Source: Flammula alnicola (lineage: Eukaryota; Basidiomycota; Agaricomycetes; Agaricales; Strophariaceae). Taken from it: a stretch of DNA of 64,000 bases. The DNA lies in the NCBI GenBank assembly GCA_015499995.1, contig JADNRV010000139.1, positions 1 to 64,000 on the forward strand, read 5' to 3'. This document shows, in pieces, positions 33,042 through 44,397 of the stretch; the first letter of the stretch is position 1, and each line of letters begins with the position of its first letter. The notes beneath the pieces are model-generated. The model ran no database searches, was not told the DNA's origin, and worked only from the letters and a program-made list of their open reading frames with translations. The translations under genes and the position numbers were made by a program.

Positions 33042-36000
33042 TGTTGAGAAAGTAATAGTCAAGAGGACAGCCGCCTAACGCAGTGCCAGTTAGTGGAGGA
33101 GGAGAGAGGAGGACACAAGGAAAACAGAGAAAATTAGATTTTTAGTTTATATATTTTCGGATGTGACATTTGTGAAAGTGATGCCGGCCTTTCTAATTCC
33201 CTTCCTTTGAAATTGACTTTTATTAATATTCCTGATGATTCTCTATCGTCCTTGTTCACCTGTCATCGAACCAGCAATCGCAGCGAGAACGCGACGACGG
33301 GCAACGAGCGAGGACAAAATAATAATGAGGCAAGGTGGCGACCTTGTATCTACATTCAGGCTTCTTCCCAACTGGCAATCATCAATTTTCCTCTTGTTCG
33401 TCCTAGACATACCAGCCTTATCACCTGCATTCCCTCATATTGTACATAGATACATGGGTACCTGCATTGCTCGCAATTTCATACATTGAAAAGCGATGCG
33501 GCGTGCGCCCAACCCCCGTGAAATTCAAGGGACCGATGACGATTAACCGTGCGCATTGATGGGCGCACCGGGCTCACTTTGTGTCATGAGAGCACCGCGG
33601 TGCGCGGCGGACGCGTACCTCCCAAAGATCCACTCCAGGATCTATTTCACCACCGACCGGCAGTATCTACGCCATATGTCATACAACAGTGCCTATCTCT
33701 TCCAGGTTCCATCCAGGGTTCCCACTGACACTATCCTGCATTTCTACGGTGCACCATTCCCCCCATATCTGCCTCATGGCCTCCCATGGCATTTCTACGG
33801 ATCACAAACCACCTCGACACGCGGCGATACCCGAGTAGCCTAAACCGTAATTATTACAAGTCAAGAAACAGCTACACGTACTGCACCTTTCGTCTTTCAT
33901 GTCTTGTGCAAAAACGCGTGTATAATGGACCACAAAGCTCTTTGCGAGGGTGAGGCAACGTAACGACGCGTAAAAACGCGTCCAGGCGGGAGGGGGGACG
34001 CGTTCTAATTAGCTACCGAAGTGACGTGCGCCGCGCGAGTCTATAACATCAAAGAAGCCTAAAAGCTCCGCGACATGGCGCTCGTTCCTGCTGCCACCCC
34101 CACCCCACCCACCCATGCAACCCACAACACCGCCCAATCTCTGATCATCTCATGATATCTCCCTTCCTTTATTGCTCCTTATAACCGATGCGATGCGGTA
34201 CGATCTCTGCCTAAACGTATTCCTTATGTATTGCAAATTTCGCCGCTTTGGTTACGGTTTTTACAAATATCCAAGGCTCGCGCAGCGGCCCAAGGAGGCC
34301 CACGGCCGTCTTATTGGCTTGAAATAAGTGTGGCCAGTCCAGTCCAGAAGCGCGGAACATCTCCATCCCTCGGATTGGGATCGGCCATCTAGGGTGCATG
34401 GACATTGGAAGGGAGAGAACCTGGCTACCTTTTTACCACGCAGTTTGAACGCATGGACACGAATCAACACTATCTCGTTATCAATATCGGTATCATACAT
34501 ATTCTCTTGGGCATCGGAAGAATCCCTTCAACGGCGAGGCTTCCATATGATGACTACTTAAAGACCTTTACATACTTGTGATAATGATCCCACTGGCAGT
34601 TAGTTACCCTTTTATTAGTTAGTGCGTAACGTGAATGCAATTAATCAGTTCAGTTTTGATCTCCTAGGATATCGATATACTCTTCACATGTAAGTATAGT
34701 AAGTACTTCAATACGTATCATAGTTATTGAAGCAGTGGCTGTTTGGTCGGTTATAAACGTTAAAGCCCATTCATTCCGTGAAAAAAGGTCAATTACAAGA
34801 ATAGGCGTCTAACAACAATCTCTGCGTTAATATGTAGGATCTAGAAACCAAAGCACGCCACAATCATCTCCGAATCACCCAATGTAAGGCTACATAATAA
34901 CAACTGAATTTTCGAGAAAAGGAGGTTGATACGTACACATACAATTTGCAAGGGAGGACTATGTAGCTGGGTGTTCTAAAAACAATCCAAGCCACCCACC
35001 GCCACAAGGTTAAGGCACGAGAATCCGTCTCCACATTCAGACTATAGACTTGACAGTGTGCTAAGTAAGTGCATAGCGACTGCCTGTATGGCACATACCC
35101 ACCTTGCCTTCTTTTTCACATTCACACAGCGGGCCTAATAGATGTACTTATAAGTAGAGCATTTCGGGTCCGCCACCAGAACTCGCACATATGCGCAGCA
35201 GTCAAGAAGAGATGCACTGCCTCAATCACGAAGAATACTACTTACATAGACACTGGGAACGAAGGGACACCAAGGACAGAATCGATACAATTCAGTGGAC
35301 TTGACACTACCTTTCGCTTCTGCGACGAGAAGCGAAAAGCGAAAAGCGAAAGCCGACTCGGAGGCAGATATCTCCCATGATGATGATGGATGCAGCTGAG
35401 CGACCGGGAAGCCACGACGAAGCCACCAAAGTGCACCCGCTCTCTAACGATATCATTAGCGTACTGCGATGTCACGGGAGGGAAGAGATAAATTTATGCA
35501 TACATATGTACTTACCCGGGCCGCAAAAGCCAACATCTTCTTCCCAGCCACGCATCAACTCTGGAATAACAGTTGCGTCATTTCCGAGCAATGGCTTGTA
35601 AAATTGGGCGTGTCTGGGGAACGTCGATTGTCGTGAGTAACTAAACTAGGCTTGGGAGTAGCCTTCAAAGTTCCACATGTTCGTATAAGAGTCGAGGGAA
35701 AGTGGCTGGAAGGAGGTCGTGTGAGCTTTCGTCTGAGTTCGAGCCGCACGCTATAGCTTGATCCCCTTCGATGCAATGATATTCCTATCCAATTCAAGAA
35801 AGCTTAAAGGCCACAGTCAGATCCTCGTGATTCGGCTCCCAGAGTCCTTGTCAACAAGGCAGCGAAAATTGGCAGCGCGATATGAAGAGCTCAAAAGAAC
35901 TTGTCCTTGGACACCACAACTCCATACGCGCTGTCATTTTCATGCATATACGCGGCAATGGTCGCTGCTGTCAGAACAGCAATTACTGTATGGAAGAATG

Positions 36001-36127
36001 ATGGCGTCCACAATCGCCGACAGATGGTGGAATTTTGGGGAAAGAGGACAATTGACGGCGCCAACGCAAGGGAAAAAACTTGAAGGATATCGAGACCCGA
36101 TGTATAATTGAAAGCACAGCTCCACGG
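33042..36127. other. Gene-poor spacer
   Basis: No supported gene in 3.1 kb. Open frames such as 33556-33843 (95 codons) and 35758-36111 (117 codons) lack recognisable domains; the latter runs up to the miniature element and probably is not coding. A short GCGAAAA tandem lies near 35335. The first 150 bp hold the promoter of the unknown-function gene. Confidence 0.5.
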
Positions 36128-36129
36128 TA

Positions 36130-36718
36130 CAGTTGACTCCCTCGTAATAACCCATACCTTAGATAACCCATAACCCCTTATACTCCATACCTTTTTCGGT
36201 CCACCAAGTTGGTTCGCAGGGAAATGCATACCATAACCCATACAACCGCGATAACCCATAACCCATACCCCCCGGCAGGCAAAACCCATAGGTTTTGGCA
36301 CTATATTAGGCCTGAAATTGTGGGTTCGGGGTTGAATTATAAATTTTCTGGGTATCCATCATGAATGATACGCTACAGCAGCCACTCAACAGCTCAAAAC
36401 TGACCTTTTTGACCTAATTTTACCCCAAAAACTCCACCTCTGACAGTTTTCTCACGATCTGTTGGTGTCAACTTCCTCCCGAGCCACCGTCACAAGGCCC
36501 TCAAGGCATAGATGACTCGAACGATCCCCCTACAAGCATACTAGAGGCATTCATGAATGACAATTGCCATAGTTTAGCATAAATTTAACCGCCAGCGACC
36601 CTAATTCTTCTGAGATTTATCGAATCTATTTTTAGCATCCCTCTATTGGCCCATAACCCCCGATAACCCATACCTTGGGCCGTCCACCGAGGGGTATGGG
36701 TTATGAGGGAGTCAACTG
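36130..36718. mobile_element. Pogo/Tc1-type miniature element flanked by TA
   Basis: Left end CAGTTGACTCCCTCGTAATA and right end, read in reverse, CAGTTGACTCCCTCATAACC share 14 perfect bases, then ATAACCCATACC with a 3-nt indel. A TA dinucleotide flanks both sides (36128-36129 and 36719-36720), as Tc1/mariner and pogo elements leave. The 589-bp interior repeats ATAACCCATA several times near both ends in inverted order, and has no transposase. It must depend on a pogo-like transposase elsewhere. Confidence 0.8.
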
Positions 36719-36720
36719 TA

Positions 36721-39707
36721 TAGCGAGGATTTTAACCGAGGTCACAGCTCTTAGTCGCTTTAATGATCTGCCGTAAGACATCAGTTAACACGATTTTTCG
36801 ATTGCGAAGCGTCTGTAACGGTTGACACACTTTCAACGTTTAATCGATGCCTTCGAAATACTTCAAGGATGCTTGATGCATATTCGCCTCTTGAGGCGGG
36901 TCTCGTCGAATAGCATAGTCCTTGTATCTTGTCCATACCAGCTTCGCATCCACAGGACAAATTTGGATCTGCGATAACCGTTGCACGCATGCTCCTAGTT
37001 CTTGGGCGCGACATAATATGATAAGGAACGTGACGTGCAGAAACATTCGATAGAAAAATAGCGCCAAAGTCATCAACAACGCATCATTCCAGGAGTCATG
37101 GTCGCTAGCGTGGATGTCTTCAGAAGAACAGGGACAGAGCTCCGGGGGTCGAAATGTTCGCCCATGCCAGACAGCCTTGGGAATGTCGTTTTCTTGCGAC
37201 AAATTCGGGGCCCCATCGACCATCTCCGAATCAGATTCACGTGTATTCACGAGCGCCGCGTGTGTATTGCATTTATTGCCACTGGGTTACGGCGTAACAG
37301 GAGCTTCTGTCAGTCCGACAGCGAGACAGAGAGACAGGACAAAGAATGGAGCGAATGGGCTTAGACATTCCTGGGGTAAGCATCGTTCGTCCATTGACTA
37401 TCACCGCTACGGCCGAATCGGACGTCTAGTCGCTCATCATCGCATCATGGAGCGAGCGTCCAGTTGTGCATGGTTATAGCCGTGATTTCCAGCCCTCGTC
37501 CATCATCGAAATCATTATGGAATATGGCAAAAACGGAGAATACGCGTCGCAACTGTGTGCCATCCATCGTAATTCTTGAGATGCTTTCGAAAAACCAAAT
37601 CACGCGATACATTGCTGCCGACAACGCTCCAATCTACCAGAAGCCTCTGGGTTCCACCGACGGCTGTTCTGGCGAACCGACAAGAAGTTCTTTGGAAGGA
37701 AGGAAGGAGGTGTGATGCCCATATACCGCGAAGTCGGGCGATCCGTGGAGGTCCTACTGAGGTTAATGCGAACACAACGTGTCTGTATGCCGTTAAACCT
37801 ATTCGAACAGGCTTCGCGTTAAAATCCCGAGCATCGATGACGGTCCAGCCGTAGATTAAAAATAAAAGATGGGGGCTTCGACGAGATACACACGTGGAAG
37901 TGTATGTATGAATTGGAGTCTGAGAGGCGAAGGCAAATATGCGTCCTTGTCGTTAACGTGGATTTCTGATCGTCGCCGGGGTCCGCGATCACCGCCATCC
38001 GCTATCAACGCGGTCATCGCGGCAGCAGTGCGATGTACGCAGCTAGACAGTTCGATGATTTCAATGGGCCCTCGAAGTCTTCCAATGGTGTATAAATCTA
38101 TTCGCATATGATGCAATGAACGAAGAACTGACTGGTTGAGATGGACTGTATTCTCTGATCACGGGGGATTGATTGCGATGGATGGGAGATATGAGAAAGG
38201 TGTTCAGTATCAGCACCGTTCGCTCGCGTGTGGCTTTGATGGTGATTGATCAAGTGGGTGTGTGGGTCTTTCAGAGAGCTCTGAGCTTTGACGCCCCAAG
38301 AGACGATGGAAGACTAGCGAAGTCCGAGGACGGGTGGACGAAGGTCGGTCATACCGTGACATATACAAGGCTTCCTCGATGTGGTCGACGACGGAGTTTT
38401 TGTCATCTAATAATTATCTGAGCCCAAGTTGTATCATCTGCTTGAAGGGCGAATGTCGACTGCCGCTTGAAGAGGATAACAAGTACCTGAGGGACGGGTT
38501 TGCACTGATCTGGCCCATCTTCATCTCCAGGAACAGATAAGACGTGTTTTAACTGTATTCTGCAGTGGGTATCGTTGAAAGTGCACTTGCCCAGCCCCTG
38601 CACTGCCAGGCCACCGTGGTATCTCCGTTTCGTGTAAGTCTAGTCGAGGGTAAAAACCGAGTAGCGTGTGTGAAATGTTTATTTGCAGAACAACGGAGTG
38701 TGGAAGAACAGGCAGGCCGGTACAGTCGCAAGTCCGTCTTGGGTGGATGGATTGTTGGTGGCGCAATGTGGCACCACCACACGATCCCAGCGGTATCTTT
38801 GATGAGGGAATTCTAATGATAAAAAGTTTGAGCAAGGATAAGTTAGATAGGTTATAGTAGTGAAATTTACCTTTATTCGACTGCCAAATTGCATCGCTGG
38901 CATTAGGGGGTCCTCCATCGCCATCGGTACAGACAAATGTGCAATTTAAGCTCGAAAGTAGCTTTTCCTAGAGTCTAGAACGAAATCCGTTTCAAAAGGA
39001 CGTCAGGCTAGTCGCAAATCAGGTATAATGTAAAGCTTGATGCCAGGAAAGCACATACACCAAAGAAATCTGCATAAGTGAAAATTTCGATGTGATTTTG
39101 CGCCACGGTTGATAGATCATACCACTTACCATCGTTCGGACCATAATAGCCGGTTCGATTGCTAGATAGCCCAGGTACATACGCATGACACAGGTGTGAT
39201 TTAATCGTAGTCGGTCCATGCAGTCTTCGTGTCCATGTTGTGTTGAGGGTCTGACGAAAATCCAAATATCATTATGTTCATGGAACAAGGATGTTGACTT
39301 GAAGGGCTGACGCGCGAAGCGGAGTCTACTCCACTTCTGGTACGGTGAATGAGGGTACGCTTTCCTGCAGCCTGCTAGACGAGGAGTTCAGGAGATGGTA
39401 AGCTTCAAGGGTTAGCTTTCGGCTCCAAGGCGTAGGACCGTTATCTATGCAGAACAGAGGAAGAATTAGCCGGGATATCTTAAAACTGGAAAACATATAC
39501 CGCACTCATTCAATGTCGCTTCGAATGCAATTTGAATAGGCCAAATTTTCTGGAGTTAAATCAGGGCGATTATAGAACAGTCCCGACTCCCGAGGCTGGA
39601 GGTTTTCTGAGTCGATGAACTTCAGGGTCGACGTCAAGGCGCACTGATGTTGACGAAGCCATAGACACAAACCTACACAAACTCTGACACTCGCTGCCAC
39701 TCGCTCC
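36721..39707. other. Gene-poor accessory spacer with unidentified open frames
   Basis: Nothing recognisable in 3 kb. The minus-strand frame 36840-37250 (136 codons) has a protein-like composition, with a hydrophobic stretch LLMTLALFFYRMFLHVTFLIILC, but no known match. On the minus strand at 39290-38520 spliced pieces read GYYGPNDG, then CTDGDGGPPNASDAIWQSN; donors and acceptors exist (GTAAGTGG near 39131, CTCTAG near 38975), hinting at a small intron-bearing gene or its remains. The family cannot be named. Confidence 0.35.
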
Positions 39708-41708
39708 TTGTGCACAACCACGATGTCGTTCAGGTTCCACTGTTATTATCCTGCAGAAAACCCTCTTTTCTTTGTCGTTGAATCGCTCCTGCAAGATTGG
39801 GTAACCGACCTTGTAACAAGGGTTCAAGAAAACCTCCTTGCATACCAAGTGAACATCAGCCTTGTTGACCTCCAGCTGTTCAAGGCATGGTTTTCTTTTC
39901 TCTGGGAGTTAACCAACTCACACACAGTAGGCGGATATCCCAATAGAACCTCAGGAGGACCTGTGCTCGCGTGCACTCCTGTGGCTTCATCGGGGAGAAG
40001 GGGGCGATTGTCTCAAAGCTGCAACCCGCCTTTCAGCTTTATTTCCTGGTGGGCCTTCTTCATCCGATGTGGTGCATATCATTGTTTCCGACCCGGAGGG
40101 TATGTTATTTTCTGTCTTTCCGTTATATATCTCTGATTCGTGTCAGTTTCAGAGATGAGCGAAGGTTTGGGTGACCCACAGTTCTTCCAACGCAAGAAGC
40201 TCCGCAAAGGTACGCATTTTGTTGACACCCCGTATAGTAGGCAATCACCTTTCTCATTTTTACACTTAGACCTCAGAAAGCATATAGACTCTTTATGCCC
40301 TGCTTATTCGCCATCGGAAACTATTGGCAGCATCACCAAGATACGTGAACTTCTCGAAGGTGTCAATACTCGTGTCTATCTTGGTCGTCCTGGTGGAGCC
40401 CCTGCTGCCATTTTCAACCCTGCCCTTGCGGCCTTGCAGCGTCGTCTAGATCATCTCGACCAAGTCCAAGTAACTTGTCAAGACGTCACGCATGCGACTG
40501 ACTACCTCAACCTGGCCATGAAGATTTATGACAACGAGACAGCCCGTGAAAGTGCGATCCAAGAAAGTGTCGATGCAGCAGTCGGCCTAGATGGCGGTTG
40601 GAACGTAGAGCTCAACTGGGCGGATGACATCGAGCCTGACTGTTGTTGGTGGCATGAAGGGTTTCTTATTATGGTACTGGAGCTCAAGAACGTCGTGGGT
40701 CTCGATGGAAACCCTCTTCTTCAAGCCATCGTTGATTATGGCAAAATAATTTCGCAAGAGAAGGTTCGATGTTCCCTATGAGCTCATTCGGATACCATGG
40801 CTTACCTCCGTTTATAGTACAGGCATTTCCAGGAGTTCTGCAATTTCCCTACCGTCCTCGTCGGTGTCGCTGAAAATCGCATTGACATTTCCATCGCCGT
40901 TTGCGTAGGAGAGATCCACGTCACCAAGTTGCTCACGCTCGATGTTACCGCTGGGTTTTTTGCATCTGACAACATCGTTCGCCTGGCCCGTGTCTTTAAG
41001 GCTTTGTCATGCTGTCAAAAGGACCTCGCGCTTTATTACGGCGAGGTCAGACAAAAAACAACCCCACCACTCTCCTCTCTATTTCCCAAGCCGACGCCAG
41101 TGGATCCTTCCATTGTATTACCTGCTCTCACCTACAAACAGTTCCTGACCCAAGCTGGTCAACCCACTTCAGTTCTTGTGGGCCTCGGGGACAAAAGGCA
41201 CACTGCCATGTATATTGCTGCTCTGGACAGCACCGAAAACGATGTTATCGTCAAGTTTACCGCGCGTTATAATGAAAAGGCACATCGTATTCTTGCTAGC
41301 GCTGGATTCGCTCCCAAGCTACACTTTTGTGGGCGTGTCGTCGGTGGCCTGTACATGGTTGTGATGGACCGTGTGGATGGGAAATCCCTTTGGCAGCTCC
41401 AAATAGACGAAAAGCCGATCCCTGCCGTCGTCTCGGAGCATGTCCGTCAGGCGGTATGTCTCCTTCACGAACAAAATATCGTATTTGGTGACTTGAGGGC
41501 CCCCAACATCCTCTACGAGGTGTCCAAGAGTTGTGCAGTCATCGTCGACTTTGATTGGCCTGGAATGCACCAAGTGGACAGGTACCCAGCCACGCTCAAT
41601 CCTGCCAACAATTGGCCAGAGGACGTTGTGCCGTATGGTCTTATGCTCAAATCCCATGATCTGTGGCAACTTGAACGGCTAGAAGGCCTTTGTAAACCAG
41701 ATGCTTAG
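39708..41708 (+). CDS. Crinkler (CRN/CR) protein: ubiquitin-like header, REase-fold nuclease, kinase-like domain
   Basis: Exons 39708-39884 (or from ATG 39723), 39931-40099, 40153-40209, 40270-40763 and 40818-41708 give 590-595 residues. The header domain begins FRFHCYYPAENPLFFVVE, has VDLQLFKADIPIEPQ across the first intron, and closes RLSALFPG plus DVVHIIVSDPE, as in Crinkler N-termini. A PD-(D/E)xK nuclease-like domain follows: DDIEPDCCWWHEGFLIMVLE with the ExK of LELKN, then LLQAIVDYGKII and FPTVLVGVAENRIDI. The C-terminal third is protein-kinase-like: VIVKFTARYNEKAHRI, NIVFGDLRAPNIL (catalytic-loop equivalent) and VIVDFDWPG (DFG equivalent), but no glycine loop is obvious. Family proteins act as intracellular effectors or in conflict with other DNA. 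No signal peptide. Intron 1 has a GC donor. All frames are intact, so it is probably functional. Confidence 0.88.
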
Positions 41709-41771
41709 CCGGCTGATCCCCCTTCCAACTGCATATTCACAGAGCCATTGACTCCTGCTACTGTAAGACTA

Positions 41772-42745
41772 CACCACCGTTTGCGTGTGACATAAATCGG
41801 ACATAATCCTGAAATTCGCCGATTGATAGCCTGCCGAACAGCCAAAAGGGAGGACTGGTTGATGCCCATTTGACATTTTAGGGCCGACAGCCGGAGGACA
41901 CGCTTAGTTACGTCCGTACGGCATGCAAAGGATACAACCCGTGCCTGTCCGGACAGGATGAGGTGAGGCTGTCCCTTTGGATGTCAGACATCCGAAGGAC
42001 ATCCACAAAATAGGCCAGTGATGTTTCGTTTGGACTTAGAGATTTTTTTTGAAAATGTCCCTTTTCTCGGGTGCGTGTGACATGACAACTCACGATGAGT
42101 CTGCCACGAATCCGTCGCTCCCTCTTGCTCTCAACCATCACCCTCCTTTCACAATGTTGCTTGCCGCGCTCCTCTCATTGCTCGCTACCCCACAATAGCC
42201 GTCGGAACCACTAGGCCACCTATGGTCATGGCCTTGAAGGTATTTCTACCTCCCTTCTTTTCTGTGTTGTCGAGTCTAACTGACACAGACACCTTTACCA
42301 GCTACATCCTCACTTGTTTTTAAGCCCCTAGTTAACCTCCAGCTAGACTTCCTTTACCAAGCCTACAGATCCTCTTCCCTCCTCTTCCCTCCTCTTCCCT
42401 CCCTCCCTTACCTTGCCTTCTGGTCTTTCCGTAGATCTCAATCATAGTATATGTATGCCATAGCCTCACTGTATTAGATACCTTCAATAGAATATTTTGT
42501 TGCCCATATTGGACCGTAAACTTTACTGTGTGATGGAGAAAGTATTGTATATTACAGCAAACTGGATATCTAGCACAGAAACACAGGATGGATGGATGAC
42601 CAGGAGAGGTCTGACATCCAACGACATCTGCTGCCAGACATCAGGGTGACAAATTCAGGTTTTTGTCCCAGGGATATTCACCCGGATAATCTGGAGATGT
42701 CCGGACGCCGGATGTCAGCCGGACATCCCAAATGAAGCGGTGGTG
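41772..42745. mobile_element. TA-flanked, degraded terminal-repeat element
   Basis: Left end CACCACCGTTTGCG and right end read in reverse CACCACCGCTTCATT match over CACCACCG-TT, with TA at 41770-41771 and 42746-42747. The interior carries several GGACATCC/GGATGTCC phrases in both orientations (about 41935-42005 and 42600-42735). No transposase is visible. The ends have diverged, so the call is moderate. It resembles the element at 53.3-54.7 kb in having CACCRCC termini and TA flanks. Confidence 0.5.
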
Positions 42746-42747
42746 TA

Positions 42748-43301
42748 TATCACATTCATACTGTGTTACGCTTGTTGTAGATACCATCTATTACTGAAAT
42801 CCCCCAGTGCGAGAATTTGTTCCCACCAACTATCCTGACTGAAATTATAAGACACCTTGATAGCGACACCGCCCTCGCAGAAACAACACACGACGCACGA
42901 GCGAGCTCTCCATGGCCTCACAACTTTCTTTTTATGACACCACGATGGGGCAGATGATAGATCTGCAAAGCTGTAATATTTTCAAGCCTCTGTGATACCT
43001 CTGGGATCGAAAGGCCGTTGATCCTGGCCCAATTTTTACCGAATTTTATACAGGAGATAATAGATAATTACATGTATGCCAAAGATTAATTTAGTCTTGG
43101 AGATTGCTTGGAGAGCGGACCCATGCGCCAACATCCATAAATTCAGAAAACAGACCGGATCCCTCCTCAACAAGCCTTCGAGCTACTGCCCGCTCCGAAA
43201 ACTCGGCCATATCTACTCCTTGCGGTGCAGAGTGTGATTATCCGATTGCACATTCCAGCGCCCGTTATGAAAGACTCATATTCGCTAGAATAGCGTTAGC
43301 G
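42748..43301. other. Intergenic spacer
   Basis: No gene seen. It holds the 3' region of the minus-strand gene ending at 43302. An open frame on the plus strand at 43104-43559 is the shadow of that gene's last exon. Confidence 0.6.
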
Positions 43302-44397
43302 CTAATGAGCTTGTTGAGGGGTCCAGGGCATGAAGTGGTGGTGCGGTGCGCCGGGAGGAGCGTAAGCAGGGCCAGTGTTACCGAAACTGATTTCGTTGTT
43401 GGTATTTGTCACTTTGCCTTTGAAAATGTGTTCCCCAGAATATACTTGAAGAGGAGCAGCTCGGATACCGTTGCCGCCATTGTTGGTATTGGTAACTTCG
43501 TCTTCAAATCTGTGCTTTCCCTCAAATACTTGCATAGCAGGGCCGCTAGAGCCACCTGATGCATTCGCCGGAGCGAGGGCGCCGTATGTAGTGGAATTTT
43601 CCATCAGGGCTCGCTGAGATTTCAGTTCTTCTAATATGAGCTGAGTGGTTTGGGGATTCTCTCCTCCTTTCCAGTTTTCCTGGATCGCGCGTATAGAGAT
43701 CGTGGATTTAAGCTGAAATATGTAGATAAAATGGTCAAACATACGAAGGTGGTACTTTAATAAAAGAAATGCTCACGTAGAACACGTTGAACACAAAGGC
43801 CATTGAGTTGCGGATCTTCGTCAGGTCTTGGGCGTCTTTCCCCGATAAAAAGAATCTGCCTATCAAATGTCTCGCAGCTAGGCGAGTGCAGAGATCTTTT
43901 ATCTCATTGAGTTTTCTGTACAATTAAGCAATAATTGAGATCAATAAATGCACACGTCGATAACAGCAACCTTTGACGAACCCTACAAGATATTCCAGAT
44001 CTGCCTTGAGGCTCTCTGACATTTCACCAGGATGCATGGCTATGCATACCAGCAATGCGCATACCTCTTCGACGATGTCCCGGTATGCTTGTTTCGTAGA
44101 TCTCATTGTCTAGCAACATGCACACAAATCAGTTAAGGCAAAACCTTCTATTAGTCCAGCAGAGCATACCTGTACCATCTGAATAAGCGTGCACGCGATT
44201 GTCGCAGCTTCTTTTAAGCCCGGCACGGTAGATAGCTGGCTAACGTCATTAAGGATGTTAAACACAGTTTGAGAGACAGCCAAGGTGCGATCCACTCTTG
44301 ATTTCAAGGTGGTGGAGCCATCCTTGTGCTTTGAAGTCGGTGAGGCAGATGCCCCGGTACCATGGCCGACTGGCCTGCGAGACGTAGATTCAGACAT
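43302..44397 (-). CDS. Helical-bundle (HeLo/MLKL-like) protein with two C-terminal amyloid-like motifs
   Basis: Four exons (44397-44170, 44109-43982, 43915-43777, 43712-43302) give 301 residues. After a polar start (MSESTSRRPVGHG) come amphipathic helices: TVFNILNDVSQLSTVPGLKE, ACTLIQMVQTMRSTKQAYRD, EVCALLVCIAM, SESLKADLEYLVGKLNEIKD, and AFVFNVFYLKSTISIRAIQE. That pattern recalls the HeLo-like/MLKL four-helix domains common in fungal cell-death and NLR-linked proteins; the match is by texture and remembered family, not alignment. The C-terminus is disordered, Gly/Pro/His-rich, and holds two 19-residue copies of a motif QV-x2-G-x-H-x-F-x3-VTNTNN at 225-243 and 253-271. Paired Asn/Gly motifs of this size are how HET-s-type amyloid signalling domains look. 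The ATG at 44451 would add 18 residues. Confidence 0.6.

Noticed and set aside
35758..36301. Genes overlapping the left end of the pogo-like element
   Set aside because: Both strands give frames that run through the element's inverted end; no domain or homology is recognisable.
36150..36690. Interstitial telomere repeats (ATAACCCATA runs)
   Set aside because: The runs are inside a TA-flanked element with inverted ends, are not a uniform TTAGGG array, and appear in opposite sense at the two ends.
43104..43559. Plus-strand 151-codon gene
   Set aside because: It is the antisense shadow of the last exon of the amyloid-motif protein.
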